64,000 nt of DNA from Mercurialis annua (Eukaryota > Streptophyta > Magnoliopsida > Malpighiales > Euphorbiaceae). The notes under the pieces are model-generated. The model did not search any database. It was not told where the DNA came from and worked only from the letters and a program-made list of their open reading frames with translations. Below, in pieces: positions 46,047 to 58,019 of this stretch. Within the stretch, counting starts at the first letter, position 1. Every line of letters starts with the position of its first letter. The stretch covers positions 21,017,701 through 21,081,700 of the forward strand of contig NC_065571.1 in NCBI RefSeq assembly GCF_937616625.2. The letters are read 5' to 3'. A program made the translations under genes and the position numbers.

Positions 46047-46979
46047 TGTTAGTGATATGCACTAGGTCAATCATGTTTGACCATGTTTTGACTTTATCAT
46101 TTTATTATTTATTGATTGGCAGTTTTTATCATTTTATATTAATGATTAAAATACTTGAATGGTTAATTCTTTCTAAGGTCATCAAGTATGTGACTTGATA
46201 GTAGAACCCTTAGGTTTAATAAAAGAATTATATACCATATATCCCTAGTCTTAATACAACATTGAGACTAGTATGATGTTGACTGATAATTATGTTTTAC
46301 TAATCATGTATATGAGATATTAAGTCAAATCATAGGTGCTATTTGAGAAATAAGGCACTGGATGACCCACTGTGAGAATACTACATAGATCACTGTCATA
46401 AGTAATTCTCATTACAGTTCTATTAGTATAATCCTTTGACCTTGAAATCATCATGGATTTCTACATAGCTATTTCATATTTTGATACAGTCTTACATTAT
46501 CTTTAACAGGATAATGGAATAGATAGTCATTGGATATGAAAGTAACTATGTGAGAAATGTGAGTGACTGAGAAGGAATTTGTCCCTCATTTATTTGAGTA
46601 AGATATCTATGGGCCCTTGAAGAAGATAGACTGAAGAAAATGCATGGCCATGCTAATTGATAAGAAGTTATCATTTTCAGTCTACTTAAAATCAAAAAAC
46701 TAATGATTGAATATTATAAGGATGACATAACTATGCCTTATATTCAATCTGGATATCGAGAGACAAAGGGATTAAAATATTATTGTAAATGGTTAAATCG
46801 GATTATCGATATTCATATAACTTGGGTAGTCATAATATCTTGCTAGAGGCCACTTATGACTTGTGGGCTGAAATAGGGATTTCGAGCCTACTGCCAACGT
46901 TATATGAACCTACAGGGTCGCACACTAAGAACAGGCCCAAAACAGTTATGGGTTGTACAAGCCCAATGTGATTAAGTGA

Positions 46980-47041
<62 letters not shown>

Positions 47042-47047
47042 CTCGTA

Positions 47048-47082
<35 letters not shown>

Positions 47083-47613
47083 TATATATATTAATTCGAA
47101 ATTTAAGGATAAGTGTTTTCCTTAATTTATTATTTTTGGAAGATAATAAATATAGTAATTAATATATATGGATAATTATCAAAAAGGAGTTTTTGATAAA
47201 CATAAACTTGTAGAATTGCAATGAGATTGAAATTCGAATTTGTCTCAAACCCTAGTGTTATTTATCACTATAAATACTCATTAAGCAATTGGTTTGAGGA
47301 TCACGAAATTCATTATTCACTAAATCACTAAAATTCGAAATTGCTTGTGAAATAATAGTGCTAGCACACAAGCACTAGTTTTGGCTAAGGTCTGTTCGTG
47401 TGGATACTCGTAGAGGACGCGTTCTTTTGGAGGCGTTTCTGATCCGAGGCCAGGTATCACCAAAGTGAACCACCTCCTTCTTTCCTACATTGCTGTTGAA
47501 TTCGACATACAAGTAAGTAATTATTCTGTTAATTCGAATTACATGGATCTTGGTTTGGGTTTTTAGATAAATTTTTGAAATTCCGCTGCGTTATGAACCT
47601 ATAAAACCCAACA
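46047..47613 (+). repeat. Copia 3' LTR (1567 bp)
   Basis: Same termini as the 5' LTR. Substitutions seen by eye include CATCTATC/CATATATC, TTGTATATTC/CCTTATATTC and AACTAGGG/AACTTGGG. The (AT)n tract is at 46984-47075. Confidence 0.95.
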
Positions 47614-48990
47614 CGAATAATAGTTGGAACCCTAATCCACAATTCTAAATAATTAGCATAATCCAATAGGCCTAGTCCCGAGAGCTGAGCTACACCGAGT
47701 TACCACCGACCACACTTTACCATATCCAGAGTCCCGAGAGCTGTGCTACACCGAGTTACTCTATTTGGTCCCGAGAGCTATGATCACACCGAGTTACCAC
47801 ATTTCCATATTTACCTTACCCAGATCATTACCGGTGCGCACGCAGTCCTAATGATGCCCATTAGGTAGCATGTTCCAACTAGAAGCCATAATATAAAAAC
47901 AGTTCGAAATATACGTACCGTATATATATTTATTATTAAAATAACAATTTACTTAGTAAAGCGGTAAATAGTAAGTACAAACTCACAGCTTGCTAATCCA
48001 CGTGATAACCGGCAAGCAACTAAACCTGGTTCGCCTCTGAAGCACGAACAGTAGACGGGTCTAGACAAATAAAATAATTATTAAAACAGACCCTAACTCT
48101 AGAGAGTACTGGACATCACATAGGACTAGCACAATTAACACGTCGAGAATAACAATCCAAAGCAACACAAAAATACCCAATAGGTAATAAAGCTCAATTA
48201 ATACAAGTCTATTGAGTTCTCGCTTTAAAATCCAATTTATAAATATTATTTAATAATCTTTAAATAATAATTAATTTCCAATTAGTGGGTTAGCCGAGTT
48301 ATCATTAACTACCAACCTAACCTCACTTGTCGGGTGACCCAAGTCTAACCCGACTCAAAACGTTTATCAAATATAAACCCGAGTTTATAATTATAAAATA
48401 ATCCCATAAAATAATAAACCATTTTAAAAGCAGAACTCAATAACTTCAATTTCAAGTAACCCAAGTTACTATCCAAAAGTTTAACCATTTTAAGTTTATA
48501 AAAGTTTAGGGGCTAAACTGTATTTTAACCAATCAGAGACTAAACTGTACTTTAGTCAATTAGGGACTAAACTGTACTTTAGCCATTTTGATATTTGAAA
48601 TCAAATTAATTACTTTTGTTTATAATTAAAACAAAATACATAGTTACTAACAAAAAACTTAATTAAATAAGTTATAAAATGTTTAGGGGCTAAATTGTAA
48701 ATTAGCCAATTTAATATTCAAAACCCAAATATAATTAGCCGAGTAATTATATTAGCTTAATTTGTACAATAACTATCGTTTCCATATATTGTTTATAAAT
48801 CAAAACAAAATTCAATCATTAAAAGATAAAACTAACTTTAAGTATTCATTTGAATTATGCAAAACATATTGGTGATGAAAATGGTCAATTAACCATCCCC
48901 TACATTTAAATTAAGCAACCCGCCTAAACCATGAATTCTGTTTGCAGAATCAAACAGAATTCATGAAGCCATCCAACACTCCATTTTTCT
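47614..48990 (-). mobile_element. Tekay-2 LTR copy B, right portion (truncated)
   Basis: Starts with CGAAT, the second copy of the copia target duplication, then continues the LTR through ACCGAGTTACC-type words, the 27-bp GGGACTAAACTGTACTTTAG repeats (48510-48590) and a duplicated GAATTC block near 48935-48965. It stops at CTAATCAA, where satellite begins. The last ~1 kb of the LTR (equivalent to 22215-22537 plus 33811-34481) is missing. Confidence 0.88.
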
Positions 48991-49004
48991 AATCAAATGT
49001 TTCA

Positions 49005-52000
49005 AACGTTTCACCTTTTTGGCGATTTAAACCAAATGTTTAAAACGTTACGAAACCAATCCAAACGTTTAAAATGTTATGAAACAAATCCAAAAGTTTC
49101 ACCTTTTTAGCGATTTAAGCCAAACATTACGAAACAAATCCAATTGTTTCACCTTTTTAGCGATTTAAGCAAAACATTAAAAACGTTACGTAACCAATCC
49201 AAACCTTTAAAACATTACGAAATAAATCCATACGTTTCCCCTTTTTAGCAATTGCCAAACTTCTACAAGCATTACGAAACAAATCCAAACATTTCAGTTT
49301 TTAAGCGATTTAAGCCAAACGTAAACAAAAGTTACGAAACAAATTCAAACGTTTCACCTTTTTAGCGATTTAATGTAAATGTTTAAAACGTTAATAAACC
49401 AATCCAAACATTTAGATGTTATGAAATAAATCCAAACGTTTCACCTTTTTAGCGATTTAAGTAAAAAGTTTACAAACGTTACGAATCAAATCCAAACGTT
49501 TCACCTTTTGGCGATTTAAGCCAAAGGTTTAAAACGTTGCGAAACCTATCCAAATGTTAGAAACGTTATGAATCAAATCCAAACATTTCACCTTTTTAGC
49601 GATTTAAGCCAAACGTTTGCAAACGTTAAGAAACAAATCCAGACGTTTCACCTTTTTGGCTATTTAAGCCAAACGTATAAAACGTTGTGAAACCAATCTA
49701 AACGTTTATAACGTCATGAAACAAATCCAAACGTTTCATCTTTTTAGCGATTAAAGCCAAAAGTTTACAAATGTTACGAAACAAATCCAAACGTTACACC
49801 TTTTTAGCAATTTTAGATAAACGTTTACAAAAGTTACGAAACAAATCCAAATATTTCACCTTTTTAGCGATTTAATATAAATGTTTAAAACGTTACTAAA
49901 CCAATCCAAAACGTTTAAAATGTTACGAAACAAATCCAAATGTTTCACCTTTTAGCGATTTAAGCCAAACGTTTACAAACACTACGAAATAAATTCAAAA
50001 GTTTTACCTTTTTAGCGATTTATGCCAAACATTTAACACGCTACGAAACCAATCCAAAAGATTAAAACGTTATGAAATAAATCCAAACGTTTCAACTTTT
50101 TATCGATTTAAGCCAAACGTTTACAAACGTTACGAAACAAATCCAAACATTTCATCTTTTTAGCCATTTAAGCCAAAAATTTACAAACATTACGAAACGA
50201 ATCCAAACGTTTCATCTTTTTAGTGATTTAAGCCAAATGTTTAAAACATTACGAAACCGATCCAAACGATTAAAATGTTGCCAAACAAATCCAAATGTTA
50301 TGAAACAAGTGCAAACGTTTCACCTTTTTAGCGATTTAAGCCAAACGTTTACAACAATTACGAAACAAATCCAAACGTTTAATCTTTTTAGCGATTTAAG
50401 CCAAACGTTTAAAACATTACGAAACCAATCTAAACGTTTAAAACATTACAAAAAAAATTCAAACGTTTCACCTTTTTAGCAAATTAAGCCAAACTTTAAC
50501 AAACGTTGCGAAAAAAATCCAAATGTTTCACCTTTTTAGCGATTTAAGTCATATGTTTAAAACATTAAGAAACCAATCAAAACATTTAAAATGTTACAAA
50601 AGAAATCCTAACGTTTCTCCTTTTTATCGATTTAAGCCAAACGTTTAAAAAGTTTCGAAATAAATCCAAACGTTTCACCTTTTTAGTGATTTAAGCCAAA
50701 CGTTTAAATCGTTACAAAACCAATCCAAACGTTTAAAACATTACAAAATAAATCCAAACGTTTCACATTATTAGAGATTTAAGCCAAACTTTTAAAACGT
50801 TACGAAACCAATCCAAATGTTTTAAACGCTATGAAACCAATCCAAACGAATAAAACCTTGCAACACAAATCCAAGTGTTTCACCTTTTTTTCCGATTTAA
50901 GACAAACATTTACAAAAGTTACGAAACCAATCTAAATGTTTCATCTTTTTATCAATTTAAGCCAATTATTAAAACATTACGAAACCAATCCAAATGTTTA
51001 AAACGTTATGAAACAAATCCAAACGTTTCACCTTTTTAGCGATTTAAGCCAAATGTTTACCAACATTACGAAACAAATCCAAACGTTTCACCTTTTTAGC
51101 GATTTAAGCCAAACCTTTAAACGTTATGAAACAAATCCTAACGTTTTTAGCGATTTAAGCCAAATGTTTAAAACGTTACGAAACAAATCCTAACTATTCC
51201 CATTTTTAGCGACATAAGCAAAACGTTTAAATCATTTCGAAATAAATCCAACCGTGGCCCCTTTTTAGTTATTTAATCCAAAAGTTTAAAACGCCACGAA
51301 ACCAATCCAAACGTTTTAAACGTTACGAAAGAAATCCTGATGTTTCACCTTTTTAGTTGTTTAAGCCAAACGTTTACAAACGGTACGAAACAAATCCAAA
51401 CGTTTCACCTTTTTAGCGATTTAGGCCAAATGTTTAAAACTTTAGGAAACCAATCCAAACGTTTAAAATGTTATGAATCAAATCCTAACGTTTCACCTTT
51501 TTAGTAATTTATGACAAACGTTTAATACGTAATAAAACAAATCCAAACGTTTCGGCTTTTGAATGATTTAGGCCAAACATTTAAAACGTTATGAAACAAA
51601 TCCTAATGTTTCCCCTTTTTTGCAATTTTTGCCAAACGTTTAAAACTTTATAAAACAATTTCAAATGTTTCACCTTTTTAGCGATTTAAACCAAACGTTT
51701 ACAAAAGTTACGAAACAAATCCAAATATTTCACCTTTTTAGCGATGTAATCTAAATGTTTAAAACGTTACTAAACCGATCAAAAAGTTTAAAACGTTAAG
51801 AAATAGATCCAAATGTTTGACCTTATTTGCTATATAAGCCAAATGTTTACAAACATTACAAAACAAATCCAAACGTTTGACACGTTACGAAACCAATCCA
51901 AACGTTTAAGACATTACGAAATAAAACCAAACGTTTCACCTTTTTAGAGATTTAAGCCAAACGTTTACAAACGTTACGAAACAAATTCAAACGTTTCACC

Positions 52001-52370
52001 TTTTAAGCGATTTAAGCCAAAAGTTTACAAACATTACGAAACAAATCCAAACATTCACCTTTTTAGCGATTTAAGCCAAACATTTAAAACGTTACGAAAC
52101 AAATCCAGATGTTTCACCTTTTTAGCGATTTAAGCCAAACGTTTCAAACGATATGAAGCCAATCCAAACGTTTAAAACGTCACGAAACAAATGCAAACGT
52201 TTCACCTTTTTAGCCATAAAAGCCAAAAGTTTACAAACGTTACCAAACAAATCCAAACGTTTCCCCTTTTTAGAAATTTAAGCCAAACGTTAACAAAAAT
52301 TACGAAACAAATCCAAATGTTTCATGTTTTTAGCGATTTAATCTAAAACTTTAATAAGTTACTAAACCAA
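49005..52370 (+). repeat. 3.4-kb satellite unit, copy 2
   Basis: Paralogue of 18255-21652 with the same order of rare variants. Offset is 30,750 bp at the start and 30,714 near the end because of a 36-bp loss near 51870. It also shares the LTR junction on its left. Confidence 0.9.
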
Positions 52371-52978
52371 TCCAAGACGTTTCAAACGGTACGAAACAAA
52401 TCCAAATATTTCACCTTTTTAGTAAGTTAAGCCAAACGTTTACAAACATTACGAAATAAACCCAAGCGTTTAACCTTTTTAGCGATTTAAGCCAAACGTT
52501 TAACACGTTACGAAACCAATCCAAACGTCTAAAACATTATGAAATAAATCCAAACGTTTCAACTTTTTAGTGATTTAAGCCAAACATTTACAAACGTTAC
52601 GAAACAAATCCAAACTTTTCACCTTTTTAACGATTTAAGCAAAAAGTTTACAAACGATACGAAACAAATCCAAACGTTTAACCTTTTTAGCGATTTAATT
52701 AGCCAAACGTTTAAAACGTTACGAAACTGATCCAAACGATTAAAACGTTGCGAAACCGATCCAAGCGTTTAAAACGTTATGAAAGAAATCCAAACGTTTC
52801 ACCTTTTTAGCGATTTAAGCCAAACGTTTACAAACGTTACGAAACAAATCCAAACGTTTCACCTATTTAGCGATGTAAGCCAAACGTTTACAAACGTTAC
52901 GAAAAAAATCCAAACGTTTCACCTATTTAGCGATGTAAGCCAAACGTTTAAATCTTTAAAAAACCAATCCAAACGTTT

Positions 52979-54890
52979 AAAACATTACAAAATAAAACCA
53001 AACGTTTCACATTATTAGAAATTTAAGCAAAACTTTTAAAACGTTACGAAACCAATCCAAATGTTTTAAACGCTATGAAACCAATCCAAACGAATAAAAT
53101 CTTGCAACACAAATCCAAGTGTTTCACCTTTTTTCCGATTTAAGACAAACATTTACAAAAGTTACGAAACCAATCTAAATGTTTCACCTTTTTGTAAATT
53201 TAAGCCAAATATTAAAACGTTACGAAACCAATCCAAATGTTTAAAACGTTATGAAACAAATCCAAACGTTTCCCCTTTTTAGCGATTTAAGCCAAATGTT
53301 TACAAACATTACGAAACAAATCCAAACGTTTCATATTTGTAGTGATTCAAGCCAAATGTTTAAAATGTTATGAAACCAATCCAAACATTTAAAACGTTAC
53401 GAAACAAATCCTAACGTTTCACCTTTTTAGCGATTTAAGCCAAACCTTTAAACGTTATGAAACAAATCTTAACGTTTTTAGTGATTTAAGCCAAACGTTT
53501 AAAACGTTACGAAACAAATCCTAACTATTCCCATTTTTAACGATATAAGCCAAACGTTTAAAACGTTTCGAAATAAATCCAAACGTGGCCCCCTTTTAGT
53601 TATTTAATCCAAACGTTGAAAACGCCACGAAACCAATCCAAACGTTTAAAACGTTACGAAAAAAATCCTAATGTTTCACCTTTTTAGCTGTTTAAGCCAA
53701 ACGTTTACAAACGCTACGAAACAAATCCAAACGTTTCACCTTTTTAGCGATTTAGGCCAAACGTTTAAAACTATACGAAACCAATCCAAACGTTTAAAAC
53801 GTTATGAATCAAATCCTAACGTTTCACCTTTTTAGTAATTTATGACAAACGTTTAATACGTAATGAAACAAATCCTAACGTTTCGGCTTTTTAATGATTT
53901 AGGCCAAACATTTAAAACGTTATGAAACAAATCCTAACGTTTCACCTTTTTAGTAATTTATGACAAACGTTTAATACGTAATGAAACAAACCCTAACGTT
54001 TCAGCTTTTTAATGATTTAGGCCAAACATTTAAAACGTTATGAAACAAATCCTAATGTTTCCCCTTTTTTGCGATTTTAGCCAAACGTTTAAAACTTTAC
54101 AAAATAATTCCAAATATTTCATCTTTTTAGCGATTTAAACCAAAACGTTTACAAAAGTTACGAAACAAATCCAAATATTTCACCTTTTTAGCGATGTAAT
54201 CTAAATGTTATAACGTTACTAAACCAATCCAAAAGTTTAAAACGTTAAGAAATAGATCCGAATGTTTCACCTTATTAGCAATATAAGCCAAATGTTTACA
54301 AACATTACAAAACAAATCCAAACGTTTTACCATTTTAGCGATTTAAGCCAAACGTTTGACACGTTACGAAACCTATCCAAACGTTTAAAACGTTACGAAA
54401 TAAAACCAAACGTTTCCCCTTTTTAGAGATTTAAGACAAACGTTTACAAACGTTACGAAACAAATTCAAACGTTTCACCTTTTAAGCGATTTAAGCCAAA
54501 AGTTTACAAACATTACGAAACAAATTCAAACATTCACCTTTTTAGCGATTTAAGCCAAACATTTAAAACGTTACGAAACAAATCTAGATGTTTCACCTTT
54601 TTAGCGATTTAAGCCAAACGTTTCAAACGATATGAAGCCAATCCAAACGTTTAAAACGTCACGAAACAAATCCAAACGTTTCACCTTTTTAGCCATAAAA
54701 GCCAAAAGTTTACAAACGTTACCAAACAAATCCAAACGTTTCCCCTTTTTAGCAATTTAAGCCAAACGTTAACAAAAGTTAATAAACAAATCCAAATGTT
54801 TCATGTTTTTAGCGATTTAATCTAAAAGTTTAAAACGTTACTAAACTAATCCAAAATGTTTCAAACGTTATGAAACAAATCCAAATGTTT
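52979..54890 (+). repeat. Partial copy of the 3.4-kb unit (2.24-kb register)
   Basis: Repeats about 50737 onward at +2242 bp; the AAGTGTTTCACC marker is at 50873 and 53117. It has its own 118-bp tandem duplication at about 53822-54055. Confidence 0.85.
53822..54057 (+). repeat. 118-bp tandem duplication
   Basis: TAGTAATTTATGACAAACG occurs at 53833 and 53951, with matching flanks. The paralogous positions at about 20758 and 51509 have one copy, so this duplication is specific to this unit. Confidence 0.88.
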
Positions 54891-55675
54891 CACCTTTTTA
54901 GTAAGTTAAGCCAAACGTTTACAAACATTACAAAATAAACCCAAACGTTTAACCTTTTTAGCGATTTAAGCCAAACGTTTAACACGTTACGAAACCAATC
55001 CAAACGTCTAAAACGTTATGAAATAAATCCAAACATTTCAACTTTTTAGCGATTTAAGCCAAACGTTTACAAACGTTACGAAACAAATTCAAACGTTTCA
55101 ACTTTTAAGCGATTTAAGCCAAAAGTTTACAAACATTACGAAACAAATCCAAACATTCACCTTTTTAGCGATTTAAGCCAAACGTTTAAAACGTTACGAA
55201 ACAAATCCAGATGTTTCACCTTTTTAGCGATTTAAGTCAAACGTTTCAAACGATATGAAGCCAATCCAAACGTTTAAAACGTCACGAAACAAATCCAAAC
55301 GTTTCACCTTTTTAGCCATTAAAGCCAAAAGTTTACAAACGTTACCAAACAAATCCAAACGTTTCCCCTTTTTAGCAATTTAAGCCAAACGTTAACAAAA
55401 GTTACGAAACAAATCCAAATGTTTCATGTTTTTAGCGATTTAATCTAAAAGTTTAAAACGTTACTAAACCAATCCAAAACGTTTCAAACGTTACGAAACA
55501 AATCCAAATGTTTTACCTTTTTAGTAAGTTAAGCCAAACGTTTACAAACATTACGAAATAAACCCAAACGTTTAACCTTTTTAGCAATTTAAGCCAAACG
55601 TTTAACACGTTACGAAACCAATCCAAACGTCTAAAACGTTATGAAATAAATCCAAACGTTTCAACTTTTTAGCGA
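54430..55675 (+). repeat. 623-bp tandem duplication
   Basis: Two copies, about 54430-55052 and 55053-55675. GATATGAAGCCAATCC is at 54629 and 55252; order of variants including AAACATTCACC and TAAGTTAAGCC is the same in both. Confidence 0.88.
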
Positions 55676-56639
55676 TTTAAGCCACACAATTAAAAACGTT
55701 ACGAAACAAATCCAAACTTTTCACCTTTTTAACGATTTAAGCCAAACGTTTACAAACGATACGAAACAAATCCAAACGTTTAACCTTTTTAGCGATTTAA
55801 TTAGCCAAACGTTTAAAACGTTACGAAACCGATCCAAACGATTAAAATGTTGCGAAACCGATCCAAACGTCTAAAACGTTATGAAAGAAATCCAAACGTT
55901 TCACATTTTTTGCGATTTAAGCCAAACGTTTACAAACGTTACGAAACAAATCCAAACGTTTCACCTATTTAGCGATGTAAGCCAAACGTTTAAAACGTTA
56001 CGAGACCAATCTAAACGTTTAAAACATTACGAAAAAACCCTTACGTTTCACCTTTTTAGCCATTTAAGCCAAACATTATCAAACGTCACGTAACAAATCC
56101 AAACGTTTCACCATTTTAGTGATTTAAACCAAACGTTTAAAACATTATGAAACCAATCTGAACATTTAAAACGTTACGAAACAAATCCAAACGTTTCCCC
56201 TTTTTAGCGATTTAAGCCAAACGTTTAAAAAGTTTCGAAAAAAATCCAAACGTTTCACCTTTTTAGTGATTTAAGCTAAACATTTAAATCGTTACAAAAG
56301 CAATCAAAACGTTTAACACGTTACGAAAACAATCCAAACGTTTAAAACATTATAAAATAAATCCAAACGTTTCACCTTTTTAGCGATTTAAGCCAAATGT
56401 TTACAAACGTTACGAAACAAATCCAAACATTTCACCTTCTTAACTATTTAAGCCAAGAGTTTGCAAATGCTACGGAAGAAATCCAAACGTTTCACCTTTT
56501 TAGCGATTTAAGCCAAACCTTTATAACGTTAAGAAACCAATCCAAACGTTCGAAACGTTGCGAAACCAATCCAAACGTTAAAACGTTACGAAACAAATTC
56601 AAACGTTTCACCTTTTTAGCAATTTAAGCCAAACGTTTA

Positions 56640-56644
56640 CAAAC
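56640..56644. other. Paralogous empty site for the Tekay-2 insertion
   Basis: Satellite reads straight through TTTAC, AAACGTTATGG with a single CAAAC. The left side matches 17330-17357 and the right side matches 34482-34546, the two flanks of LTR copy A. Confidence 0.85.
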
Positions 56645-58019
56645 GTTATGGAACAAATCCAAACGTTTCACCTTTTTAGAGATTTAAGCCGAACGTTTAA
56701 AACGTTACGAAACCAATCCAAACGTTTAAAATGTTACGAATAAAATTCTAACGTTTAACCTTTTTAGCCATTTAAGCCAAACGTTAACAAACTTTAAGGA
56801 AAAAATTCAAACATTTCACCTTTTAAGCGATTTAAACCAAACGTTTATAACATTACGAAACCAATCCAAACGGCTAAAACGTTACGAATCAAATCCTAAC
56901 GTTTCACCTTTTTAGCGATTTAAGCCAAACATTTACAAAAGTTACGAAATAAATCCAAACATTTCAAAACGTATAAAACGTTACGAAACCAATCCAAACG
57001 TTTAAATTGTTACGAAACAAATCTTAACGTTTCACCTTTTTAGTGATTTAAGTGAAACGTTTAAAACGTAACATAACAAATCATAACATTTTCCCTTTTT
57101 ATCGATTTAAGCCAAACATTTAAAATCTTACGAAACAAATCCTAATGTTTCCCCTTTCTAGCGATTTAAGCCAAACGTTTAAAATGTTTCGAAACAAATC
57201 CAGACGTTTCACCTTTTTAGGAATTTAGGCCAAACGTTACGAAACAAATTCAAACGTTTCACCTTTTTAGCGATTTAAGCCAAACATTTAAAACGTTATG
57301 AAACCAATCCAAACATTTAAAATCTTACAAAACAAATCCAAACGTTTCACGTTTTTAGCGATTTAAGCCAAACATTTACAAACGTTACGAAACAAATCCA
57401 AACGTATCACCTATTTTGCGATTTAAGCCAAACGTTTAAAACGTTAGGAAACCAATCAAACCTTTTAAAATATTTCGAAACAAATCTTTACATTTCACCT
57501 TTTTAGTGATTTAAGCCAAACGTTTAAAGCGTAACGAGACAAATTCTAACGTTTTGCCTTTTAAGCGATTTAAGCCAAACATTTAAAACGTTACGAAACA
57601 AATCCTAACATTTCCCCTTTTTTGCGATTTAAGAAAAACTTTTAAAACGTTTCGAAACAAATCCAAACGTTTTACCTTTTTAGTGATTTAAGCCAAACGT
57701 TTCAATCGTTACGAAACCAATCCAAATTTTAAAAACGTTAGGAAACAAATCCTAATGTTTAACCTTTTTAGCGATTTAAGCCAAACTTTCAAAACGTTAT
57801 GAAACAAATGCTAAGGTTTCACCTTTTTAGCGATTTCAGCCAAACATTTAAAAATTTACGAAACAAATCCAACATTTTACCTTTTTAGCGATTTAAGCCA
57901 AAAGTTTAAAACGTTACGAAACCAATTCCAACGTTTAAAACGTTATGAAAAAAATCCAAATGTTTCACCTTTTTAGCGATTTAAGCCAAACGTTTGCAAA
58001 CGTTACGAAACAAATCCAA

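Larger units (their letters stand above)
38883..47613 (+). mobile_element. Ty1/copia element (8.7 kb), nearly intact
   Basis: Two LTRs (38883-40442 and 46047-47613), a tRNA-Met-like primer site, a long leader, one gag-pol frame with a single internal stop, a polypurine tract and a CGAAT target duplication (38878-38882 and 47614-47618). LTRs differ at about a dozen substitutions by eye plus AT-run length, so it is somewhat older than Tekay-1. Domain order gag, protease, integrase, RT, RNase H defines Ty1/copia. I do not assign the lineage. Confidence 0.95.
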
